Positions 21,316-27,500 of a stretch of 27,500 bases of DNA are shown here, piece by piece. Position 1 is the stretch's first letter; each line of letters begins with the position of its first letter. Below the pieces are notes generated by a model that was not told the DNA's origin, did not search any database, and saw nothing but the letters and a program-made list of their open reading frames with translations. The DNA is from Bigelowiella natans CCMP2755 (Eukaryota > Cercozoa > Chlorarachniophyceae): contig ADNK01002625.1 of the NCBI GenBank assembly GCA_000320545.1, positions 1 to 27,500 on the forward strand, given 5' to 3'. The position numbers and the translations under genes were made by a program.

Positions 21316-22538
21316 AGAATACTTGCTACGACAGGGAGGAATGGGGAAGGAGGTGTAACTCCAATTCGAATACTGGGCAAATCTGGTCTATCCCTTTGAA
21401 GGGCTGCAAGCAAGCAAGTAAGCACCGATAATAGTCGAGTTGTCATCCAAATCAGTTAAATTAAATGTGTGTAACTGCTAGCCTTCTCTTCTATTCTTTC
21501 CTATAAAGCAGGCCTATACCGTGTAATCAAGCTACGACGAAGCTAATGAATTCGACAGCATATATATAATATACACACACAAGTATACATGTACATGCGA
21601 AGAAGCACCAATAGCTGCTGCTCCGACGAGACTTGCAAGAGACTCAGCTTCAGTGACGGTTCCTGGATTCATCTTCCAGTTTCCTAATGGGAGGGGTGGA
21701 AGGGAGGGAGGGGAGGGAATGGGGTAGTGAGGAAGGAGAATAAGAGGGAGCTGAACTACCACGATTAAAATATCCACAAATCATTGACATCAGTAGCCAA
21801 CAACGTTATATCATCATCTCATCCTCCTTTCGTTTGACCTCTTCTATTCCCATTCATAACTTCAATTAATAATGCTTACTAGCACGTAGTACCTGCTACA
21901 AACATTTGTCTTTTCTCTACTCCCCCCCCCTCTAGACCATTGGCAGGTCCAGCAATGGCGGATGTGATGGACTCAATCTGATCTTCCTTCGATGCATACG
22001 CTGGTGAGATGTGCGCCTTATGGTGGTGAGAGAGGGATGATGAGGAAGATACAAAAGGATAACGGGAGACGATGCTCAGAGGATGTCGTCGTAATTGGTT
22101 ATGATGACGAATTCGTGGCGAAGCTGGTGCAAAAGCCCGTGTAGTAGGAGCAGTTCTTGACAAGGGTACAGCAGGTCTTATATCACTGCGATGATAACAC
22201 AATGATGGTCAATGACGATGGTGACGCCAAGTCACAACAACCGAAGAAATATCGGTGCAAGCGTAGTGGTCATTTGTTGTAGTAGTGAAGGAGATCGAAC
22301 CTGCTGCTGCTCAACAACAACACTCCCAGAGTAGCCGAGATAGTTACCGCAGCAGCCAGAAATCCCACAGCTATGCGAATACTACTTCTTCGACTTCTCT
22401 AAGGATCATGCACGAACATTGGTAGCCAGGGATCAGAAAATCAAAGAATCAAAGAAAATAGCGTGACATTTTGTTGTGATCACTGACCGCCGACGTAGCT
22501 TGAGGTTTGATCAGGAGAGGTGCCTGGATGTGCATCAT
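13352..22538 (-). CDS. TPI: Triosephosphate isomerase fused to SMP-30/gluconolactonase, plastid-type leader
   Basis: A bifunctional enzyme model of 796 residues in 31 exons. TPI interconverts dihydroxyacetone phosphate and glyceraldehyde 3-phosphate; SMP-30 propellers are metal-dependent lactonases. Exons (minus): 22538-22488, 22398-22301, 22176-21893, 21683-21609, 21403-21311, 20976-20935, 20769-20695, 20536-20508, 20201-20154, 20049-20009, 19802-19754, 19502-19473, 19211-19122, 18966-18936, 18800-18770, 18585-18508, 18239-18181, 17577-17537, 17313-17242, 16867-16807, 16586-16530, 16285-16231, 15882-15841, 15500-15221, 15085-15021, 14654-14617, 14428-14309, 14187-14144, 13952-13835, 13713-13675, 13506-13352. 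Phases agree at all 30 junctions and the summed length is divisible by three. Leader 1-140, TPI about 141-400, linker about 402-439, SMP-30 about 440-780. Most likely located in the plastid. Alternatives: two genes with an unseen start between them, or a splice at 13451 into the next ORF. Confidence 0.88.
13529..13592. repeat. (CA)n and (GA)n tract in the last intron of the TPI-SMP30 gene
   Basis: A (CA)n run (about 13529-13550) is followed by an interrupted (GA)n run (about 13551-13592), within the intron between exons 30 and 31. Confidence 0.9.
15373..15410 (-). repeat. Coding (TCA/TCC)n run, poly-Ser loop in SMP-30
   Basis: Nine TCA and three TCC codons in a row encode twelve Ser inside exon 24, after an Ala/Ser/Asn-rich stretch. 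Flanking conserved blade sequences ([10 protein letters not shown] before, TRPNDG after) show the insert sits in a loop. Confidence 0.9.
17242..17577 (-). other. Helical linker between the TPI and SMP-30 domains (exons 18-19)
   Basis: Two exons encode [14 protein letters not shown] and [20 protein letters not shown] plus KIAE, an amphipathic, charged sequence expected to be helical or coiled-coil. Both fit between exon 17 and exon 20 in phase. They contain no Met, so they cannot by themselves start a separate SMP-30 gene. Confidence 0.75.
17336..17370. repeat. (AT)n tract upstream of linker exon 19
   Basis: A long (AT)n run inside the intron between exons 18 and 19 of the TPI-SMP30 gene, about 20 bp upstream of the exon 19 acceptor on the minus strand. 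Confidence 0.9.
18330..18377. repeat. 28-bp tandem duplication in a TPI intron
   Basis: The 20-bp word starting TTATTTCTCATG occurs at 18330-18349 and again at 18358-18377, a period of 28 bp, inside the intron between exons 16 and 17. Confidence 0.85.
21249..21310. repeat. (CA)n-(TA)n tract abutting the exon 5 donor
   Basis: On the minus strand the exon 5 donor (GT at 21310-21309) begins an uninterrupted (TA)n run that turns into (GT)n. The splice donor is therefore the first unit of the repeat. Confidence 0.9.
21893..22538 (-). other. Bipartite targeting leader (exons 1-3)
   Basis: Residues 1-17 ([17 protein letters not shown]) and a basic stretch (RSRRSS) precede a hydrophobic segment, residues about 26-46 ([18 protein letters not shown]). 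A 90-residue region rich in Ser, Arg, Pro, Ala and His follows, with almost no acid until residue 110, and includes TTRAFAPAS at 61-69. Signal-like plus transit-like order is what complex-plastid import requires. The AFAP resembles part of the ASAFAP motif of ochrophyte leaders but lies about 20 residues after the hydrophobic end rather than at it. The exon 2 donor (GTTCGA) is weak. Confidence 0.7.
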
Positions 22539-23540
22539 CTTGGATCGAACAGATCCTGCCGAAAATCAGGAATACTATTCGACTAAAATGTGTCCTGCAG
22601 TTCGCTCAGCACGCGAGTATTACAGGGGGGTGTGGCCAAAGGGGAGGTGCAAGCAATCGAACGAAGCTCGTATTTGTACGACAGCCACGTTCGAACTTGT
22701 TCTCGTGGTTGGTGTAGGATATGTCGCTACATTACCGGTAAGATCTAAACTAGATCACTCCTGCTTTCTTGTACAACACCGATCAAATGGATCATGGGAT
22801 TGCGACAAGGAATTAAGACACTTTTTTTTAAGTAAATTGCCGTTAGCAAGTTGGGTCATACGGGCCTTCGAACTGTTACATTGGTTCTCCTCCACAAAGC
22901 CACGGATAAAATACCCGTAGTCATATGTACCCAAAATCCACCAAGAATTTCGATGTCGCATCTTACTAAACACAGGTGAAATTTCTAGAAATCGGATTGA
23001 CATCCAGATATGTTGCTGCTGCTGTGGCCACGTGACTAGGGTTTCCTTTCGAAAAGAGTCGAGAGGACTCGATGAAACGAAAATCTGTCCGGAAAACATC
23101 TACTGGTTGAACTACATTTTTGAACTACGACAATCTAGAAGTACAGTTCTTCAAAACAATGGGGCAATTTTCCGATGACCTAAAAAAGATCTTCTTGAAT
23201 CTCCCAGCTGCATGTTTGAGTTTTGAAACCACAAAATCCCGCAACAAGGAGGAGACGTTGCTTTCCGTGTTCGAACAAACGGAGAAGATTCAAAATCTTG
23301 AATCTTGAAGATTCAAAATCTCTCAAGAACACTCTCGCACTCGTGGTTCGCAATTCCTCTTCTTCTTCTTCTTCTTCTTCTTCTTCTTCTTCGTCATCAT
23401 CACGGACCTCTCGGCACTTCAGACTTCTGGACTTTTCTTTTTCCTGGTTTCTTTGCGTCTCCAGCATTCTGGCATCACTGAACTCGCCTTGGATTTTGCG
23501 GCACTTGGTGATTTTCGGGTTTCCTCAGGAAAGTTGATGC
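22539..23540. other. Upstream region of the TPI-SMP30 gene, no firm gene
   Basis: About 1 kb between the first TPI codon and island 3; promoter and 5' untranslated region are expected at its left end. Two minus-strand frames are noticeable: 23099-22755 (114 codons, containing SWWILGTYDYGYF) and 23530-23180, which has a poly-Glu run from a (TTC)n tract at about 23357-23392. A plus-strand frame at 23120-23308 competes with the second. None has a recognisable domain, so I call no gene. A short palindrome, AGATTCAA AATC TTGAATCT, lies at about 23286-23306. Confidence 0.4.
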
Positions 23541-24520
23541 TGTGATTAGGCTAGCAGGGCTTCCTGCCCACCAGCCTGGCCAATGGCTGCTGTGGCAAGC
23601 CCTCCAGCACCAGCTAGCTAGACACCTGAAATTCTGTGCTGATGTTGGAATGATGTGCTAGCTAGCTAGCTAGCTAGCTAGTGTGGCCCACACTAGCACA
23701 CACACGTGGCAAGCTAGCGAGTCTGCTGTGCAGTCTAGCTCCAGCTGCACTAGCTAGCTAGCTAGCCAGTCCAGCCAGATGGACAGTCGCTCTGCACATG
23801 GCTAGCCAGCTAGCTGGGAATGATGGACGTGTGTCCACAATGGGACTGCGTTGGCTAGCTAGCTAGTCATTGCTAGCTAGCTAGACATGCGCATGTGGAC
23901 TAGCGGACCACAGCTAGACAGCATGCGATGCAGACTGCGCACAGCACCAGACTAGCAGAGCACACTCGCTAGCACTCGATCTGACACTCTCAATCGAATT
24001 GGATTTCCAAATTGTTCTGTTCATGCTGGCATGTTCTCTTTCCCTCGTTCGGCGGCAAACTTGCTAGCTAGCTAGCTAGCTTGTGGCGTGAATTTGACAT
24101 CCATGCAAAATGATAGACACAGCAATGCACTATTTGTGCATTGCATGTCTATCATCAAAAACAGAAAATGAATCTGATTGCCTAGCTAGCTAGCTAGCAT
24201 GCAGCACTCAGGATCAAGTTGTCAGCAGCACGTAGCTGCTAGTGACACGCGCTAGTTCCAGTATTAGATGAAGCTACAGGCACACATACTTCAACACATA
24301 GACATGCACATGTTCGATCACTTGATTGCACAAACTTGCATTGCAACTACTTTCAGCATTTGTGCATGACGAACGTGAGATAGATCTCTAGCAGCTACAT
24401 GAGCGCGTGATCATGCAACATGACAATGGACACAACACATGTGCATGCCGTAGCGTGTGTGCTATGTGCCATGCGTGTAGCACACGTGTACAGCGTCTTT
24501 AGGCATGCTGCAACTCTCTT
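23540..24520. repeat. CTAG-rich island 3
   Basis: This is the densest of the three islands. Runs of GCTA occur at 23657-23681, about 23750-23766, 24063-24081 and 24182-24199, among many isolated CTAG, GCTAGC, CATG and TGCA words. No exon is supported. It lies just beyond the 3' end of the minus-strand CCR4-like gene. Confidence 0.75.
24110..24155. repeat. Near-perfect inverted repeat inside island 3
   Basis: A left arm at 24110-24130 (ATGATAGACA ... CAATGCAC) and a right arm at 24136-24155 are reverse complements over 18 of 20-21 positions, separated by the 5-base loop TATTT. The transcript would fold into a hairpin. Confidence 0.85.
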
Positions 24521-24723
24521 CGATCTTAACCATATTCTGAAGGACCAAAACCATTGCAGTTGTATTTGTACACTATTCAACTTCTATTTTATTCCCCCTC
24601 TGTATTTGTATCATTCCAAAGATTAGGGCCTGGGTAATTACATATGGAGAAGGTGAGTTGTAAATCAAATCTACAGATGCCAAAAAGAACATAGTGTGAA
24701 TCTTGATATATTTCGTAGTTGTG
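24520..24723. other. 3' flank of the CCR4-like gene
   Basis: Short spacer between island 3 and the CCR4-like stop codon. No exon seen; it presumably holds that gene's 3' untranslated region. Confidence 0.4.
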
Positions 24724-25268
24724 CTACTTACTACCACCAGAGTCTGACGCACGCCCCCCGTTGAATGATTCTCGATGATATTGCTTGGGGAAAAAATGTG
24801 CTATATCAACAACTAATGGCTGGTGGTCACTGCTGAGCTTCTCCACGGCAAGTCTTTTACAAATCATACATCATATAAGCTGGTTATAGAGAATTTTAGA
24901 TAATTATACATGCCATGATCTTCTTCACTATCACTCATAAAACTTAACATGCCATGAAACTACAATGTGTGCAACAACGAAAGTGTAGTGTACACCCTAG
25001 ACTTACTTCTCAGCAGCTTCATGCGGTATGGGTACCACACCGAGAGGGCCAAGCTTCTTTGTGCACCATACGTATCTATAAATAGCAACCACACATAATA
25101 TTTGCAGTAATATTGTTATCAGTTTATCGTATATTCTCAAAACTCTTTGCACTTACTCAACAACAGAAGTCTGGACGAGCTTCTTGCGACGATACCTACA
25201 TGCAATAGTTTATGATGAGCCCATAGGACACACCAGCTCATCACACACACTTACACACACACGCACAC

Positions 25269-25312
<44 letters not shown>

Positions 25313-25830
25313 GCATATAATAAATAATACCTTGGTTCATGACCCAATATTGTATTTATGCATATAATAAATGATACCTTGGTTCATGACCCAATATTGT
25401 AGCGTAAGCACTTCGCATCATGAAGGGGTTGGATAAATCACCGGGAATGACAGTACAGCCTTTGATATCAGCGTCGTCTGCATGAACAACTCCATGCTTC
25501 ATATATCGGTAAATGGAACTGGTAGGAGCGCTATTGAAATCCCCTATTAAACAATAAATCAACAACAGTTATGTATAAAATTATTGTTTGGGAGATGGAC
25601 AAAACAATTATCACCATCATCATCCACCGATAATAATTTATTAATTTAGATTAATGATAATATCACGCTCCCCCCCCCCCCTCCTCCTCCTCCTCCTCCT
25701 CCTCCTATAATAGTCTTTTATTTATATTTCAAGAATAGTTGCTGCTTCTTGCTTACACACCTGCGACAACTATCCTTGGGTTTGAGATTCCCTTGCACAT
25801 GTTTGAGATGGCATTCATAACCTACCATAG

Positions 25831-25863
<33 letters not shown>

Positions 25864-27500
25864 TTGATGATGATGTTGATGTTGATGATGATGTTGATGA
25901 TAATGATTTATAAAAACAATTATGGAACAAAATGGGTTGATTCTCATCGTTGTTAGATATTGGTGTCTTAGTCGTCGTTGTCTTACATGTGGTAATAATT
26001 GGTTGATTGGTGGATAAAAATTAGAAAATATGATTTGAGAAGTTGATGCATGAATGTCAGCTATTTCCTACTACTACTTCCGCTACAACAACAACAACAA
26101 CAACTACTACTACTACTACTACTACCACTACTACCATATGAGCTTGTAGCAGTCTAATAAATGGCCATGGTTTTGAATCTGATGCATAAAGGTGCACCGT
26201 TGACACAAATACGGAATTGTCGCTATTCCTTGGCGTAGTCTGCTTCTTCTTTCGTTGGTCACTGGCCATGCCCCCCCCCTTAATTTCATGTTTGAAAGAA
26301 TATGAAGGAGTTCCCGTAGGAGTGGGAGGGACCATCATCATCATATTTTTTCTCAGTTTCGGCGTTGGAGGGATGGGGAGTGGGGCGCTTCTCCGTGCTG
26401 CTTTCATAGCTTCAATAGCAGCCATAGATGGTGGTTTAAGCGACAAAGAACTTTTACGTCGTGAATTCGATGAGTAGGAGGAGGAGGAGGAAAAACTGGA
26501 GGCACGGCTACTACTGTTGGCATTGAAGTCTTGACCCGAGGTAGTATTATTATTATCATGATCATTAGTAGTTGCAGGGACTACTCGTTCCAACTCAAAT
26601 ATCAAGGCTTTTCGATTACACTTAAGGACTCTGCACTCGTCTTCAAATAAACGGTTATATGTTTCTATGTCGCTTAAATTTTTGTGTGCAGTGGGGAGAA
26701 ATGGCGACTTGAGCATATTTGCAAATTTCTTTCTTAATGTGCTATTACTATTGCTCCTATTTTTATCTTCGGACCACCCTCCTTCACCTTGAGCTTCCTC
26801 ATTCTTGCTCCTACTACTGCTTTGCCTTCTCATCTCCCTGGCCCATTTCTCAGCTACATCCAAAGAAACAACTTCATGTCGAACTTTTCTGAACACACTC
26901 TTTCGGTAGAAAATAGCACATCCATACTTGTGATTGCCCGCATACTCCCCATCGTAGCCCAAATGTTGCATATTTTGGATCCAATGCGTTTGCCAGTGCT
27001 TTTTATCAACCTCTTGAATGCATATCACATCTGCATCGTAAACACGAATGTGTTTCAGTAAGTTGTCTTTCCGATATGGCCATTGTAAAGCCCAGCCAGG
27101 GCATTTGCCTTTGAAACCTTGCCTAGTTGCCGCATCAGCTAGCGTATTCCACGTCAATAAACGAAACTTACCCATCCCCTCATCAATGGATTCCGAACGG
27201 TTGATATTTCTGTGATGCTTCCAAGGTCTTGGTGATGGCGTGCTTGGGTGTGGAATAACCGGCTGGCTAAATTCCAAGTAAGGCTTTTCATTTACCATAA
27301 GATTCACGCGTAGCACAAGGCCAACATCTTCTTGCTTCGGCGTGTACTCCCAAGTATCTCCAACAACCTCCCATTCTGACACTACCTTTCTCTCTGATGA
27401 AGAGGAAGAAGATGGAGACGATGAAGAAGATGGCTGAGAAGACTTGGCGTTGGTTGTTGTCTGTTGGTGTAGTAGTAGGTGCTGCTTGTTGTTCTTCCTA
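24724..27500 (-). CDS. CCR4: CCR4-type deadenylase, EEP fold (5' partial)
   Basis: Predicted Mg-dependent 3'-5' poly(A) exoribonuclease, normally a CCR4-NOT subunit in the cytoplasm. Exons (minus): 27500-26135 (open at the window edge), 25821-25761, 25543-25378, 25195-25157, 25075-25007, 24853-24724; phases agree. The N-terminal part is Ser/Gln-rich, then WEVVGDTWEYTPKQEDVGLV resembles the region before the nuclease in plant CCR4 and in PDE12. Nuclease motifs: FRLLTWNTLAD (Asn), WPYRKDNLLKHI, ADVICIQEVDK (metal-binding Glu), KYGCAIFYRKSVF, VFVSTVHLYAS (His), VVAGDFNSAP (Asp-x-Asn), LSSDHQPLVVDI (Asp-His). Two unusual inserts lie in exon 1: a loop of about 50 residues after KWAREMRRQ and one of about 120 after ALIFELERV. 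The usual DYIF is EYVW. No leucine-rich repeats are seen in the available part. PDE12 or Angel-like proteins are the main alternatives. Confidence 0.88.
25270..25309. repeat. (TA)n tract
   Basis: A long uninterrupted (TA)n run in a CCR4 intron, directly next to the duplicated exon boundary. Confidence 0.9.
25309..25401 (-). repeat. 47-bp tandem duplication of an exon-intron boundary
   Basis: Copy 1 (25309-25354) and copy 2 (25356-25401) differ at one base. Copy 2 contains the last 24 coding bases of CCR4 exon 3 and its donor (GT at 25377-25376). Copy 1 is a duplicate of that boundary and lies wholly in the intron. Reading past the first donor meets a stop, so the outer donor is taken as the working one. 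Confidence 0.85.
25834..25905. repeat. (ATG)n microsatellite
   Basis: An imperfect ATG/TTG triplet array in the intron between CCR4 exons 1 and 2. Confidence 0.9.
26085..26134 (-). repeat. (GTA)n then (GTT)n run starting at the CCR4 exon 1 donor
   Basis: The donor GT at 26134-26133 is the first unit of a (GTA)n array followed by (GTT)n. Unspliced, the frame would continue as poly-Val, an artefact of the repeat. Confidence 0.85.

Larger units (their letters stand above)
18181..21893 (-). other. Triosephosphate isomerase domain (exons 3-17)
   Basis: The full TIM barrel is present. MFVAGNWKMN carries the substrate-binding Asn146 and Lys148. GAQDLHWE and [18 protein letters not shown] lead to GHSERR with the electrophilic His241. 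[14 protein letters not shown] follows, then [11 protein letters not shown] with the catalytic base Glu314 and the mobile loop 6, then YGGSV and [17 protein letters not shown]. No catalytic residue is lost. Where TPI normally stops, just after the last helix ([10 protein letters not shown]), an intron begins instead (donor GTAATG at 18180) and the frame continues. Confidence 0.93.

Noticed and set aside
26085-26134. Poly-Val end of the CCR4 first-exon frame
   Set aside because: It is intron (GTA)n/(GTT)n read through; splicing at 26135 continues the nuclease domain.
1-27500. tRNA, rRNA, CRISPR arrays, transposases, viral genes
   Set aside because: Looked for on both strands; no conserved tRNA arms, rRNA blocks, spaced direct repeats or element-encoded enzymes were recognised.

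Overview
The window is nuclear DNA of an intron-dense eukaryote. Genes are split into very short exons (29-284 nt in the gene mapped most fully) with GT-AG introns, and almost every intron carries a microsatellite. The triosephosphate isomerase gene encodes an N-terminal leader with a hydrophobic signal-like segment followed by a long Ser/Arg/Pro-rich, acid-poor stretch. That is the bipartite leader expected for import into a complex (secondary) plastid, so the likely source is an alga such as an ochrophyte, haptophyte or chlorarachniophyte. The sequence alone does not decide which. All exon models here were built by hand from reading frame, splice-site dinucleotides, phase continuity and family motifs.

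Layout. (1) 2-3769, plus strand: a pre-SET/SET histone lysine methyltransferase, open at the window's left edge, with SUMO-interaction-like motifs in its N-terminal region. Its SET domain cannot be followed past the NHSC motif. (2) About 4180-5290: CTAG-rich island 1. (3) 5626-6949, minus strand: a ubiquitin-like-domain protein. (4) About 6950-8219: unresolved sequence with exon-like frames on both strands. (5) 8220-10545, plus strand: a 12-exon Nudix hydrolase of the coenzyme A diphosphatase (NUDT7/NUDT8-like) type. (6) About 10750-11640: CTAG-rich island 2. (7) 11972-13336, minus strand: a Lys/Glu repeat ORF. (8) 13352-22538, minus strand: a 31-exon gene whose 796-codon frame joins a plastid-type leader, a complete triosephosphate isomerase, a helical linker and a complete SMP-30/gluconolactonase beta-propeller. 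(9) 22539-23540: its upstream region. (10) About 23540-24520: CTAG-rich island 3. (11) 24724-27500, minus strand: a CCR4-type deadenylase (endonuclease/exonuclease/phosphatase fold), open at the right edge.

The most notable object is the TPI to SMP-30 fusion. Exon phases agree at all 30 junctions, no Met codon lies between the two enzymes, and the catalytic residues of TPI and the metal ligands of SMP-30 are all present. A further in-phase splice could even join it to the Lys/Glu ORF that starts 15 bp beyond its stop.

Other patterns are the three CTAG/TGCA/CATG-rich islands, two of which sit between convergent 3' ends, and the repeated occurrence of 5' splice sites inside tandem repeats such as (GTA)n. 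No rRNA, tRNA, CRISPR array, transposase or viral gene was recognised.
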